NCBI GenBank assembly: GCA_007132975.1
Contig: SLNO01000110.1
Location: 1 to 56,394, forward strand
DNA length: 56,394 bases
Direction: 5' to 3'
Source of the DNA: Balneolales bacterium
GTDB taxonomy: Bacteria > Bacteroidota > Rhodothermia > Balneolales > Natronogracilivirgulaceae
Part shown: piece by piece, positions 45,726 through 54,723 of the stretch
How the letters are laid out: every line of letters starts with the position of its first letter
Numbering within the stretch: the first letter of the stretch is position 1
Notes under the pieces: model-generated
Told to the model about the DNA's origin: nothing
What the model saw: the letters and a program-made list of their open reading frames with translations, nothing else
Database searches by the model: none
Position numbers and translations under genes: made by a program

Positions 45726-45758
45726 GTAGGTATAGTTCGAAAAAACCGATTGTTGTAG

Positions 45759-46214
45759 TTAGAGAGTCGCCATTATGTACGTTTCCACAATATCAGAAAA
45801 CGGTATCTCAAGCTCTTTCTTGTTTTCCGTCACGAGGGTGATCTTGTCGTTGGTCACAGCATGAAGCCGGCCTTCATGGCGCACCTCGTTATCGTCATGA
45901 AGAACGGTGACGCGGGCCTGACGTCCAATATTGCTATGGTACTGCCTGATATCCCTGAGCGGACGGTCAAGGCCTGGTGAAGAGACGTTGAGTGTATATT
46001 TTTTTCCGTGCCAGCCGCCGGCGTCAAGCAGGAAATTCACTTCCCGGCTGATCCCGGCACACCGGTCCAACGAAACATTCCCATCCTCGGATTCCACGTA
46101 GACCCAGATAATACGATTCCCCGTTGAACCCTTGAGTTCAACATCCACCAGGTACAGATCATTGTCCGCCAGTACCTGTGCTGCTATCTCTTTTATCTGT
46201 TCCAGCTCGTCCAA
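45759..46214 (-). CDS. rimP: Ribosome maturation factor RimP, probable TTG start
   Basis: A 151-residue 30S-assembly factor. The family core is visible: VDVELKGSTGNRIIWVYVES, VSLDRCAGISREVNFLLD, NVSSPGLDRPLRDIRQY and LEIPFSDIVETYIMATL. The longest frame begins with an ATG at 46283, but that codon lies inside a perfect -7 promoter box (46281-46288) and the frame would run through a hairpin. A TTG at 46214 has GGAG five bases upstream and gives the usual RimP length of about 150 residues (first residues M-D-E-L-E-Q), so it is preferred. It is the first gene of the rimP-nusA-infB operon. Confidence in the gene is high, in the start moderate. Confidence 0.9.
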   Translation of the reverse strand: MDELEQIKEIAAQVLADNDLYLVDVELKGSTGNRIIWVYVESEDGNVSLDRCAGISREVNFLLDAGGWHGKKYTLNVSSPGLDRPLRDIRQYHSNIGRQARVTVLHDDNEVRHEGRLHAVTNDKITLVTENKKELEIPFSDIVETYIMATL

Positions 46215-46248
46215 AAAAGCTCCGTTTACTGATTTCCGAATACAAAAA

Positions 46249-46272
46249 AAGTGAGCTTTTTCGGGCTCACTT
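46249..46272 (-). promoter_or_regulatory. 5'-leader hairpin followed by a T run, upstream of rimP
   Basis: An 8-bp perfect stem (46249-46256 with 46265-46272) with an 8-base loop is followed on the minus strand by seven T (46250-46244). It looks like a terminator, yet it lies only a few bases after the predicted transcription start and 30 bases before the rimP start. It may stabilise the 5' end or regulate the operon. Confidence 0.7.
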
Positions 46273-46280
46273 ACAAAGCA

Positions 46281-46312
46281 CAAATATACGCCAAAAATTC
46301 GTAAAACTCAAA
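46281..46312 (-). promoter_or_regulatory. Full Bacteroidota-type promoter of the rimP-nusA-infB operon
   Basis: On the minus strand, TTTG at 46312-46309 (-33) and TATATTTG at 46288-46281 (-7) are spaced by 20 bases, matching TTTG-N19-TAnnTTTG almost perfectly. Transcription should start near 46275. Confidence 0.75.
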
Positions 46313-46435
46313 ATTTATGGCGCTTCCCGCACCTTCCGCAAGCTTCGGGAACACACGCATCAAGGCGGGCGGAGAGGATTCTTTGTCCCCTATTGCCTAT
46401 TTTCATGGATTAACCCTAAAACAGATGAACAGAAC

Positions 46436-46936
46436 ATGCGCATACAGCCAATTTTTCTGGTATTGCTGATCTTTTCAGCGCTTACTCATTGCAGTCGGGA
46501 TCAGGACGCGGATACCGTGCAGCGCCATGCCGGGCGCACCGTGGAGCCAACGCACAAACTGGAGATCATGAGTGAACAGCGGGATCGGGTGGTGGCCAAT
46601 ATCCGTGTGGCCCTGGCGCAGACCGATCAGGAACGAAATACCGGCCTGATGGATGTGCGCGAGATGCCTTTTGATACCGGCATGTATTTCATCTTCGATA
46701 ACGAGCAGCCGCGCAGTTTCTGGATGGCAAATACGCCGCTCTCACTCGACATATTATTCATCGACAGGCAGCAGCGCATTGTGCGGATCCACACACGTAC
46801 TGTACCCTTTTCGGAGAGGCAGATACGTTCAGAGCTTCCCGCAATGTACACCCTCGAAGTGAATGCCGGCTTTGTGGGCGAATACGACATCCGCGAAGGC
46901 ATGCACGTGCGCCTTCTGGAAAAAGAGGGATATTAA
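46436..46936 (+). CDS. DUF192 domain lipoprotein
   Basis: A 166-residue exported protein. The frame is open far upstream, but the ATG at 46436 starts a lipoprotein signal (MRIQPIFLVLLIFSALTHC, lipobox LTHC), so it is used. Residues about 50-165 are a DUF192 domain: VALAQTDQERNTGLMDVREMP with a typical GLM turn, GMYFIFDNEQPRSFWMANTPLSLDILFID and the end VNAGFVGEYDIREGMHVRL. The fold is a small beta-barrel of unknown function; exported DUF192 proteins are widespread. It is divergent from rimP and convergent with fbp, so it forms its own transcription unit. No catalytic residue is assigned in the family. Confidence 0.88.
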   Translation: MRIQPIFLVLLIFSALTHCSRDQDADTVQRHAGRTVEPTHKLEIMSEQRDRVVANIRVALAQTDQERNTGLMDVREMPFDTGMYFIFDNEQPRSFWMANTPLSLDILFIDRQQRIVRIHTRTVPFSERQIRSELPAMYTLEVNAGFVGEYDIREGMHVRLLEKEGY

Positions 46937-47035
46937 TGCCTGCTGGATGCACGGAGCTGCTATTTTCCACGATTATCGTAAATCGGAATGAAGTGGTTGC
47001 CGGTGAACCGGCCCCATCCTTCCGGCAGACACCTG

Positions 47036-48049
47036 TCACCCGTATCGCCTTAGGAACTCCTGCAACTTCTCCACATTTTTCCGCGAACCCATGTAAACAG
47101 GTGCTGTCTGGTGGATGGATTGCGGAACAGTTTCAAGTACGCTTCCCTTGCCATCAATGGCCAGTCCGCCTGCCTGCTCAATGATGTACCCCATGGGGTT
47201 GCATTCGTACATGAGCCGGAGTTTCCCTTGTGGATTGCTCACATTCGGCGGATAAAGGAAAATGCCGCCCAGCAGCAGGGTCCTGTGCAAATCCGACACC
47301 ATTGACCCGATATATCGCAGCGAATAAGGACGCATGGTTTCCGGATCCACCTGTTTGATGTAGGATATGTACTCCTTTACCCCAACCGGCCAACCAGATG
47401 CATTCCCCTCGTTGATGCTGTACAGAGGGTTGAAATCCGGAATACGGATGTCATCGTCGCTGAGCATGAATTCGCCTATGCTCGGATCAAGCGTAAAGGA
47501 ACTTACCCCCATACCCGTGGTGTAGACAAGCATGGTGCTCGACCCGTAGAGTACATAACCTGCCGCCGATTGGCTGTCGCCGCGCTGCAAGGCATCGGAT
47601 TCGCGGGCAGGTTCTTCACGCGGGCTTTTCCTGCTGTAAATCGAGAAAATGGTGCCCACAGATACGTTGACATCGATATTGGATGACCCGTCCAGCGGAT
47701 CAAAAAAAACGATGTATTTTCCAGACGAGCTTTCAAGACGGATCAGCTCGTTGCTTTCTTCGGAGATCATCATGCTCACGATACCCGACCGGGCCAGTGC
47801 CGATTTTATCTGCTCGTCTGCAAAGACGTCAAGTTCTTTTACGCTTTCACCGTGAACATTTTCGCTTCCATGCCGGCCAAGCAGATTGGTGATGCCCGCC
47901 TTGTTCACTTCACGGGATACGATTTTGGCTGCCAGTCCGATATCCCGCAAAAGCTGTGACAGCTCTCCGGTGGCCCCATCAAAACGGTTTTGCGAGCGGA
48001 TGATGAACTCTTCGAGAGTTATCAGGTGGTTTATCATTTTCTGTGCCAT
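47036..48049 (-). CDS. fbp: Fructose-1,6-bisphosphatase class I
   Basis: A 337-residue cytoplasmic gluconeogenic enzyme that hydrolyses fructose-1,6-bisphosphate to fructose-6-phosphate. The metal and substrate motif is FFDPLDGSSNIDVNVSVGTIFSIY (landmark around residue 115-135), preceded by MMISEESNELIRL with the metal Glu. The C-terminal sugar-phosphate region reads RYIGSMVSDLHRTLLLGGIFLYP and LRLMYECNPMGYIIEQAGG, with Lys/Tyr residues as in the class. Length is normal. It suggests the organism can make sugars from C3 compounds. It is 72 bases after coaE on the same strand; a stem GCCGG/CCGGC lies downstream near 46999-47012 without a T-tail. Confidence 0.96.
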   Translation of the reverse strand: MAQKMINHLITLEEFIIRSQNRFDGATGELSQLLRDIGLAAKIVSREVNKAGITNLLGRHGSENVHGESVKELDVFADEQIKSALARSGIVSMMISEESNELIRLESSSGKYIVFFDPLDGSSNIDVNVSVGTIFSIYSRKSPREEPARESDALQRGDSQSAAGYVLYGSSTMLVYTTGMGVSSFTLDPSIGEFMLSDDDIRIPDFNPLYSINEGNASGWPVGVKEYISYIKQVDPETMRPYSLRYIGSMVSDLHRTLLLGGIFLYPPNVSNPQGKLRLMYECNPMGYIIEQAGGLAIDGKGSVLETVPQSIHQTAPVYMGSRKNVEKLQEFLRRYG

Positions 48050-48121
48050 TATTTACATTGTCTGATGATAGATTTAGGAATGCCCGGGATGGCCTGAGCC
48101 CATTCAAAAAATTTCATAGCA

Positions 48122-48733
48122 CTACACGGTGCGCTTTTCAGCGCGATCAAGCAGTTCGCGGTACAACCCTTCCGCCTTTTGCTCCAGATCTTCGCGGGTG
48201 CCGTCATTACGGACAACATAGTCGGCCTCCTTTTCCAGCAGGTCAAAGTCCGGCTGTTTCGCCACGCGGCTTTTCACATTACCCTGGCTGGCGCCGTCAC
48301 GCGCCGATACCCTGTCGATCCGCTCGTCCTCCGGACTTGCAATCAGTACCACAAGGTCACATTTTGGTCCTTTGCCTGATGTGAGCAACAGTGCCGATTC
48401 ATGCGCAAACAGCTTGCTTCCTTTGGCATTAGCCTTTTCTTTCCTTTCTTCAAGCTCCCTGTAAACCGCAGGATGAACAATGCGGTTGAGCTCTTCCACA
48501 CGACCGGCGCGGAATGCGGCTTGCGCAAGGTACTCTCTGTTAAGGGTGCCGTCACTGTTGTAGGACCGGGCTCCAAATACCCGGGTGATCTCCTTTTTTA
48601 GATCACTGTCTGATATCATGAGCTGTTTGGCCAGGTCGTCAGCATACACAACCGGCACGCCCAGACGCTCCCAGACCTCCAGGAATGTCGTCTTCCCGCT
48701 TCCAATACCTCCAGTTACACCGATATGCAGCAT
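48122..48733 (-). CDS. coaE: Dephospho-CoA kinase
   Basis: A 203-residue P-loop kinase for the last step of coenzyme A synthesis. Walker A is GVTGGIGSGKTTFLEVW at residues 5-21; the substrate-binding Asp appears in VPVVYADDLAKQL, and the lid has DERIDRVSARDGAS. The ATG at 48733 (MLHIGVTGGIG) is preferred: an AGGGGA Shine-Dalgarno lies just upstream, and the longer frame starts with TTG overlapping the nadB stop. It sits between nadB (35 bases) and fbp. All functional motifs are intact. Confidence 0.95.
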   Translation of the reverse strand: MLHIGVTGGIGSGKTTFLEVWERLGVPVVYADDLAKQLMISDSDLKKEITRVFGARSYNSDGTLNREYLAQAAFRAGRVEELNRIVHPAVYRELEERKEKANAKGSKLFAHESALLLTSGKGPKCDLVVLIASPEDERIDRVSARDGASQGNVKSRVAKQPDFDLLEKEADYVVRNDGTREDLEQKAEGLYRELLDRAEKRTV

Positions 48734-48768
48734 GGTTTTCCCCTGTTGTTGCCAGATTACCTCATGAG

Positions 48769-50355
48769 TCAAATGATGGTGTCGCGACAGGCCTCCTTAT
48801 CCTGCCGTGGGTAGTCCGTGGTATAGTGCAGTCCCCGGCTTTCTTTTCGGCTCATAGCTGACCTGGTTATGATATAGGCGTTGACAATCAGATTTCTCAA
48901 TTCACAAAGCGCCACACTGACCCTGGTCCTCTGATAAAAGCTTTCCGTTTCTTCGTAGAGCAGGTAGGTTCGGCAGAATGCTCGTTCCAGTCTCAGGTTA
49001 CTTCGGACAATTCCCACATAATTCCACATAACCTGTTGCAGCTCTTGTTTGTTGTGGTGGATGAGGATGGCCTCTTCTGCATTGATTGTGCCGCTGTCGT
49101 CCCAATCGGGCACCCCGCTAATCCAGTTCCGGTCACGCACATACTCCGCTGACTTTTCGGCAGCTCTTTTCGAAAACACCATGGCTTCCAGCAGGCTGTT
49201 GGATGCCAGGCGATTGGCTCCGTGCAACCCAGTGCATGCAGCCTCCCCGGCACAGTACAAACCGTGTATGGTTGTGCGTCCGTCACGGTCGGTCAACACT
49301 CCGCCGCACAGATAGTGGGCAGCCGGCACAACGGGGATCCACTCCCTCGTTATATCCACCCCATAGCTGCGGCATGTCTCCATGATATGGGGGAAGCTGT
49401 CTGAAAGTATTTTTTTATCGATATGTGTTACATCAAGATAAACGCTCTCATCTCCGGACTTTTTTAGATAGTCGTCAATGGACCTCGCCACAATATCCCT
49501 TGGGGCAAGTTCGGCTCGTTCATCATAGTCTGACATGAAGGCATGCCCGCTACGGTCCCTGAGGATACCACCCTTTCCCCTGACCGCTTCGGATATAAGA
49601 AATGAGTTGGCTTCCGGGACATTCAGGGTGGTGGGATGAAACTGCGTGAATTCCATATTGGCCACGCGAGCTTTGGCGCGGTAAGCCATGGCTATGCCGT
49701 CGCCCGTGGCAATCGATGGATTGGTAGAGTGCAGATAGACTTCACCCACCCCGCCGGTGGCAAGCAGGGTAGCTTTAGCCAGGACCGGCTCCACCTTGTC
49801 GGATCGGGTGTCAAAAACGTAGGCGCCGTAACAATGGATGTCATCATCGTACCTTGTCACCTTTCTACCCAAATGATGCTCTGTAATCAATTCCAGGGCA
49901 AAATGATGCTCGAACACTTTGATGTTGGGGTGACTGGCGATCGCCGAGAGCAGCGTTTTCTCAATTTCCTTGCCGGTGCGGTCTGCGGCATGCACAATGC
50001 GGTTTCTGGAGTGTCCGCCCTCCCTTCCCAGATCAAGTTTACCATCTTTCATGGTGAATTGGGCTCCCCAATCCAGCAGCTCCCGAATAACCGATGGCCC
50101 ATCCCGGACTACAAGTTCCACTATATCCGGGTGGCAGAGGCCGGCTCCGGCGATGAGCGTGTCATTGATGTGGTCTTCAAAACGGTCATCGCTGGCAACG
50201 ACGCTTGCCAATCCTCCCTGTGCATAATTCGTGTTGGATTCTGCGGAATCCTTCTTTGTAATGATGGCCACGGTTCCGAATCGTGCCACCCGCAGAGCAT
50301 ACGAGAGTCCCGCACCACCACTTCCCAAGACCAGGAAATCATATTTTTCAGGCAT
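48769..50355 (-). CDS. nadB: L-aspartate oxidase
   Basis: A 528-residue FAD enzyme that oxidises L-aspartate to iminoaspartate, the first step of de novo NAD synthesis. The FAD-binding motif VLGSGGAGLSYALRVA, then ESNTNYAQGGLASVV, and the active-site segment GGHSRNRIVHAADRTGKEIE are present; the second FAD motif is LYCAGEAACTGLHGANRLASNSLLEAMVF (landmark). These distinguish NadB from succinate dehydrogenase flavoproteins. The ATG at 50355 (MPEKYDFLVLGSG) overlaps the prfB end by 8 bases; an upstream TTG/ATG in the same frame would lie deep inside prfB. NadA and NadC are not in the window. Confidence 0.95.
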   Translation of the reverse strand: MPEKYDFLVLGSGGAGLSYALRVARFGTVAIITKKDSAESNTNYAQGGLASVVASDDRFEDHINDTLIAGAGLCHPDIVELVVRDGPSVIRELLDWGAQFTMKDGKLDLGREGGHSRNRIVHAADRTGKEIEKTLLSAIASHPNIKVFEHHFALELITEHHLGRKVTRYDDDIHCYGAYVFDTRSDKVEPVLAKATLLATGGVGEVYLHSTNPSIATGDGIAMAYRAKARVANMEFTQFHPTTLNVPEANSFLISEAVRGKGGILRDRSGHAFMSDYDERAELAPRDIVARSIDDYLKKSGDESVYLDVTHIDKKILSDSFPHIMETCRSYGVDITREWIPVVPAAHYLCGGVLTDRDGRTTIHGLYCAGEAACTGLHGANRLASNSLLEAMVFSKRAAEKSAEYVRDRNWISGVPDWDDSGTINAEEAILIHHNKQELQQVMWNYVGIVRSNLRLERAFCRTYLLYEETESFYQRTRVSVALCELRNLIVNAYIITRSAMSRKESRGLHYTTDYPRQDKEACRDTII

Positions 50356-51464
50356 CGGACATAAGGTATGCTTTGATAAATTCGTCAATGTCTCCGTCCA
50401 TTACGGCATCGACGTTGGAGGTCTCGTAGCCGGTGCGGTGATCCTTGACCATATTATATGGATGGAAAACGTAGGAGCGGATCTGCGAGCCCCACTCATT
50501 TTTCATTTTTGAACTCTCCAGCTTGTTTTTCTGCTCCTCTTTGATCCTTTTTTCATGGTCATAAACCCGCGACTTCAACATCACCATCGCTTTTTCACGG
50601 TTTTGAAGCTGGGACCTCTCCTGCTGACACTCAGCCACTACGCGCTCTTCTTTTCCGTTGGAAAGCTTTCCGGTCCAAATGAGGCGCACACCGGTTTCAA
50701 CCTTGTTGACATTCTGCCCTCCTTTTCCTCCGGCGTGAAAACGCTGCATTTCAATATCATCCGGGTTTAATTCGATCTGGATGGTATCGTCTATTAGCGG
50801 TGTCACAAAAACGGAACTGAACGAGGTATGCCGTCGTGCATTGCTGTCAAACGGGGAGATGCGCACCAGCCGATGCACGCCGTTTTCGGCCTTGAGGTAT
50901 CCGTATGCAAAATTTCCCTTGATTTCGAGGGTGGCGCTTTTGATGCCAGCAACGTCACCGGGCTGGTACTCGAGCACCGTGGTATCCATGCCGTTATCGC
51001 TGGCCCACCGGGTGTACATCCGGTAGAGCATCTCCGCCCAATCCTGGCTTTCCGTACCGCCTGCACCGGGATTGATAGTCAGCAGTGCGTCGCGGCGATC
51101 ATCTGGCTCATCCAGCATGTTCTTGAACTCCAGATCTTCCACCTCCTTTTTAAGCAGCGTGACCTCATCGTTGAATTCATCCGTCACGTCATCCCCTTCG
51201 GCCATGATCTCTCGAAAAAGGAGGATGTTCTGCCGACGTTCGTCCAGTTTGTCCCACTGTGCAACCCATGATTTCTCATGGTTCAGATCCTGCATGAGCG
51301 CCTGGGCTTTGTCGGCGTCATTCCAGAAATCAGGCTGTTGGGCCTTGAACTCGAGTTCCCCTATTTTCTCCTTGCGTTTATCGTAGTCAAAGGTACCTCC
51401 TCAGCGCATCCACGCGCTGCAGAAGATCATTTACCTGGTCGGTTGTGTACTGAAGTTCAGACAT
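50348..51464 (-). CDS. prfB: Peptide chain release factor 2, expressed by programmed +1 frameshift
   Basis: Release factor for UGA and UAA codons. Translation starts at the ATG at 51464 (MSELQYTTDQVNDLLQRV). It reads 25 codons to CTT followed by an in-frame TGA at 51389-51387, and continues in the +1 frame to a stop at 50348-50350, giving 371 residues in all. The stop at codon 26 and its context are those of E. coli prfB. Functional motifs: SPF in VRISPFDSNARRHTSF, which reads the stop codon, and GGQ in HAGGKGGQNVNKVE, which triggers peptide release. The frameshift makes expression depend on RF2 supply. A simple ORF search would start it at 51295 and lose 56 residues. nadB overlaps its end by 8 bases. 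Confidence 0.95.
51386..51401 (-). other. prfB programmed +1 frameshift site
   Basis: On the minus strand AGGAGG (51401-51396) is followed by TAC, the slippery CTT (51392-51390), TGA (51389-51387) and C (51386). The internal Shine-Dalgarno lies 3 bases before CTT, exactly the classical arrangement AGGAGG-N3-CTT-TGA-C. Confidence 0.95.
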
Positions 51465-51620
51465 AGTGTGACTGGATTAGAATGCTTGTTTATTCTTTTA
51501 ATTGGATGTAGGAATGCTGCCGGGTCCAGGGGATAATCACGTTCAGCAGAAGCCGGGCGATTGGTACCAACCTCCTAGAGTCCCTTACCGTTATACCTGG
51601 ATAACGGCAAAAGAGCCGGT

Positions 51621-51857
51621 TCAGCGTGAAAAAAACCTTGCCAGGACCAATCCCGCCACCAATCCGCCCATAAAGGCGTATGCGAGGCTTTCTTCGGGAT
51701 GAGATCTCACATACTTACGAGCATTACGGAACTCTTTCCTAAGCTCATTTTCCAACCGCTCTTTCTCTTCGCTGAGTTTTTCGATAATATCAACGTACGC
51801 GCCGTTTGACGTGCCTGCGAAATCCTCGAAGTCGGTTGTCCTGGTATTATCATCCAT
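51621..51857 (-). CDS. Small DUF883/YqjD-like membrane-anchored protein
   Basis: A 78-residue protein. Residues about 20-50 form a charged helix (VDIIEKLSEEKERLENELRKE), then KYVRSHPEESLAYAFMGGLVAGLVLARFF. The final Gly-rich hydrophobic helix after a HPEES/NPWxS-type turn is typical of the ElaB/YqjD/DUF883 group, single-pass inner membrane proteins that bind ribosomes in stationary phase in E. coli. Homology is limited to this overall form. It is divergent from the inositol-phosphatase-family gene (37 bases between starts). Confidence 0.7.
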   Translation of the reverse strand: MDDNTRTTDFEDFAGTSNGAYVDIIEKLSEEKERLENELRKEFRNARKYVRSHPEESLAYAFMGGLVAGLVLARFFSR

Positions 51858-51894
51858 GTGAAATTCCTGGTGGTATGTTATGTAAGTTGAAATA

Positions 51895-52785
51895 ATGCGA
51901 TCTTCTCAAGATATAAAAAATACGGTACAGGTTACAGAAAGAATGCACCAGGAACGATCACGAACTGGAATGACGGAGAAAGAATACAGCACACGATTCC
52001 GGTGGCTTTACCCCCATCTTGAAGAAGCCGGGCGCAAGCTTCGGCTTCAGCAGCACAACCGCAGCTTTCAGGTAAGTATGAAAAGAGACGGCTCCAAGGT
52101 GACCGATTCCGACCAACAGATGAGCGATTACTGGATGGAGCTTCTTGGCAAGGCATTTCCAGGTGAGGTGATCGTAAGCGAAGAGGATGAAGCCTCCCAC
52201 GTATATCCGCCTAAATCCTCCGCAGTGTGGTACGTGGACCCCATAGACGGAACCAGCAAGTTCGTGGATGGATCCCCTAATTATTTTGTGCTTATCAGCC
52301 TGTGCATTGACGGTAAGCCCAGCTTTGGGGTGTTGTACCAACCTGAGAGAAACTGCGTGTTGTTCGGCAATTCCCATATCCGCGCCCGGCTCTACACATC
52401 TTTAAAAGAATATCGTGATATTCATCAAACCATTAGCTGGCGCCACCAGATGCCTGTGGTGGTGAAGGGTGCCAGTCCGGTACTCAGGGACAGGCTAGAG
52501 GCTGTCATGCACCTGCCTGTACGACGCACCTCCAGTGCCGCACACAACATTATTGCACCGCTGAACGGCCCCAGCTCCGGGTTTGTAAGTTTCCGCAGGA
52601 CCGCTTACTGGGATATTGCGGCGCCCGCAGCCATCATGGAGTCGGCCGGTTTCCAAACCAGTATCCTGCTGAACGGCGAACCCGCGAAATATAATGATGG
52701 CAGTATTTTTTGCAACAGATTCTTCTGTCTGCCTCCCGACACTCCCGAGGACGTGATGGAATATGTAAGTACAGTTGCGGGATAA
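51895..52785 (+). CDS. Inositol monophosphatase-family phosphatase (CysQ/HisN-like)
   Basis: A 296-residue lithium-sensitive-type phosphatase. Metal-binding motifs are EVIVSEED (Glu), VWYVDPIDGTSKFVDGSPNY (DPxDGTxxF) and YWDIAAPAAIMESAGFQ (WDxAA). These are shared by inositol monophosphatase, histidinol phosphatase HisN and 3'-phosphoadenosine 5'-phosphatase CysQ. The sequence does not separate the three; substrate therefore unknown. The first 25 residues (to MTEKEYSTRFRW) are poorly conserved; Met17 or Met26 (51970) are possible alternative starts. It is an isolated rightward gene, convergent with the ABC exporter gene. Confidence 0.88.
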   Translation: MRSSQDIKNTVQVTERMHQERSRTGMTEKEYSTRFRWLYPHLEEAGRKLRLQQHNRSFQVSMKRDGSKVTDSDQQMSDYWMELLGKAFPGEVIVSEEDEASHVYPPKSSAVWYVDPIDGTSKFVDGSPNYFVLISLCIDGKPSFGVLYQPERNCVLFGNSHIRARLYTSLKEYRDIHQTISWRHQMPVVVKGASPVLRDRLEAVMHLPVRRTSSAAHNIIAPLNGPSSGFVSFRRTAYWDIAAPAAIMESAGFQTSILLNGEPAKYNDGSIFCNRFFCLPPDTPEDVMEYVSTVAG

Positions 52786-52908
52786 TTTTCCGGGAAGCTG
52801 CAGTTACAAGCGGAAAAAATGTTGGCTCTTGAGGGTTGAAGGTTTCCTGTTAGCAGTTGCCTGTTGACGGCTGGCTGTCGGCGGCAGGTCAGCGCAACAG
52901 TAAAAAGG

Positions 52909-54723
52909 TCAGCCCGCTGTTTTTGCCTGATCCCTGTACTGCAATTCGTAGAGACGCCGATAGATTCCTTCCTGCTGCTTGATGAGTTCACGATGCGTAC
53001 CAATTTCCCGAATACGTCCCTTGTGCATAACGATAATCCTGTCAGCGTGCTGTATGGTTGACAGCCGATGCGCTATGACAAGGGATGTGCGTCCCTTCAT
53101 CAGCGTATCAAGCGCTTTCGATACAAGAAACTCCGTTTCAGAATCGACATTGGATGTGGCTTCGTCCAGGATCAGTATGGTGGGATCGTACACCAGTGCA
53201 CGCACGAAGCAGACAAGTTGCCGCTGCCCCATGGAGAGCGAAGTGCCCCGTTCCGTGATGCGATGCATGTAGCCGCCGGGGAGCTTTTTTATGAAACGGT
53301 CTGCCTGCACCAACTCCGATGCATACTGGACCTGTTCCCGGGTGATTTTATCGTTGCCCAGAGTGATGTTGTCCATCACAGTACCCGCAAAAAGGAGGTT
53401 GTCCTGCAGCACCAGGCCGAAATAGGATCTGAGCTCCGAAGTCTTCATGTCCCGGATATCGGTACCGTCTATAGTGACCCTGCCGGTTCCCACATCGTAA
53501 AAACGAAGGAGCAGATTGATAATGGTGGTCTTGCCGGCACCTGTAGCGCCAACTATTGCCACGATTTCGCCGGGCTTTACCTCAAAACTTGCTTCCCTGA
53601 GTACCTCCTGCTCGCCAGATGTGTAGCTGAAAGAGACATTCTCGAACCGGATATGACCCTCCCGCCGTTCAGGGACAACCGGCTCTTCGGGTTCCGGGAT
53701 TTCGTCCTTTGTATCCAGAACTCCGAAAATGCGCTCGGACGAGGCAAGGGCGCTCTGCAGGGTATTGAATTTTTCGGACAGGTCCCGGATCGGAACAAAA
53801 AACTGTCTCACATACTGGATGAATGCCAGGAGGATACCAAAGGTGACTTGTCCTGCCAGTGCCTGTGCCCCTCCATACCAGATAACAAGTGCCATGGCCA
53901 AGGAGGCAATGACCTCTACGGCGGGCCAGAAGATCGCGAAATAAAAGATCGTTTTGATATGGGCATTGGTATGGTCACGATTGATTTCTTTAAATTTCTC
54001 AGCCTCCTTTTTTTCACGGCCAAAAAGCTGGACAATGCTCATGCCGCTGATGTGCTCCTGAATGAAGGAGTGGAGTCTGGCGATCTGGTCACGCACGTTC
54101 AGGAATGCGACCCTTACCCTTGCTTTGAACCAGAACGTGGCATAAACAAGGATGGGCAGCACACTCAAACTGACAATGGACAGCTCCCAGCTCATGGAGA
54201 GCATGAATCCGATGATGAAAATGATGCGGAACAGGTCACCAATGATATTGACAACACCGGAAGAGAGCAGGTCGCTGAGTGCTTCTATGTCACTGGTGGT
54301 ACGTGTGATCAGACGACCGATGGGATTTTTATCGAAAAACTGTACGTGAAGGCTCTGGATTTTGGTAAAGACCGCTTCACGAAGCCGATAGAGCGCTCCC
54401 TGCCCTATCCAGCGCATCAGATAGGTATTCCCGATGAGGATGGCCGTCTCCAGCAGAAGCACCCCGAGGAAGAGCAGCATGATCCTGCCCAGTCCCACCA
54501 CATCTCCCTCTGCGATGTAGTCATCTACCGCAACCTGAGTGAGGTACGGGCGCATGGGACCCAGGAAAGCAACCCCAAGCGTCAGAAAAAACGCCAGTAT
54601 CAGGAACCACTTGTATGGGGCCAGAAATAAGTAAAGCCGTCGGATCAGATATGTGTCGACGGCTTTACCAGAAGCAGTTTTTTTTGTATCGGAACGCTTG
54701 TCAGAAGCGGTCGAAGTCATCAA
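52909..54723 (-). CDS. ABC exporter half-transporter, MdlB-like, with degenerate signature motif
   Basis: A 604-residue fused membrane/ATPase subunit. Six transmembrane helices (about 30-320) precede the ATPase domain. Walker A is GATGAGKTT, Walker B is ILILDEATSNVDSETE with the catalytic Glu, and the switch His is in VIAHRLST. The signature reads LSMGQ (496-500) instead of LSGGQ. In MdlAB-, TM287/288- and BmrCD-type heterodimers one subunit has exactly such an altered signature and the partner has an altered Walker B, so only one of the two ATP sites hydrolyses. The partner is the truncated gene at 56007 (Walker B Asp). The start overlaps rnz by 23 bases. Likely substrates are lipids or drugs; this cannot be told from sequence. 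Confidence 0.92.
   Translation of the reverse strand: MMTSTASDKRSDTKKTASGKAVDTYLIRRLYLFLAPYKWFLILAFFLTLGVAFLGPMRPYLTQVAVDDYIAEGDVVGLGRIMLLFLGVLLLETAILIGNTYLMRWIGQGALYRLREAVFTKIQSLHVQFFDKNPIGRLITRTTSDIEALSDLLSSGVVNIIGDLFRIIFIIGFMLSMSWELSIVSLSVLPILVYATFWFKARVRVAFLNVRDQIARLHSFIQEHISGMSIVQLFGREKKEAEKFKEINRDHTNAHIKTIFYFAIFWPAVEVIASLAMALVIWYGGAQALAGQVTFGILLAFIQYVRQFFVPIRDLSEKFNTLQSALASSERIFGVLDTKDEIPEPEEPVVPERREGHIRFENVSFSYTSGEQEVLREASFEVKPGEIVAIVGATGAGKTTIINLLLRFYDVGTGRVTIDGTDIRDMKTSELRSYFGLVLQDNLLFAGTVMDNITLGNDKITREQVQYASELVQADRFIKKLPGGYMHRITERGTSLSMGQRQLVCFVRALVYDPTILILDEATSNVDSETEFLVSKALDTLMKGRTSLVIAHRLSTIQHADRIIVMHKGRIREIGTHRELIKQQEGIYRRLYELQYRDQAKTAG

Noticed and set aside
46178-46435. N-terminal extension of the DUF192 protein by 86 codons
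   Set aside because: The extension is unconserved, overlaps the divergent rimP region, and would bury the lipoprotein signal that begins at 46436.
52846-52885. Degenerate repetition of CTGTT/GCTGTC-type words between convergent genes
   Set aside because: The words are imperfect and short with no constant unit or symmetry; it could be chance or a decayed spacer repeat.
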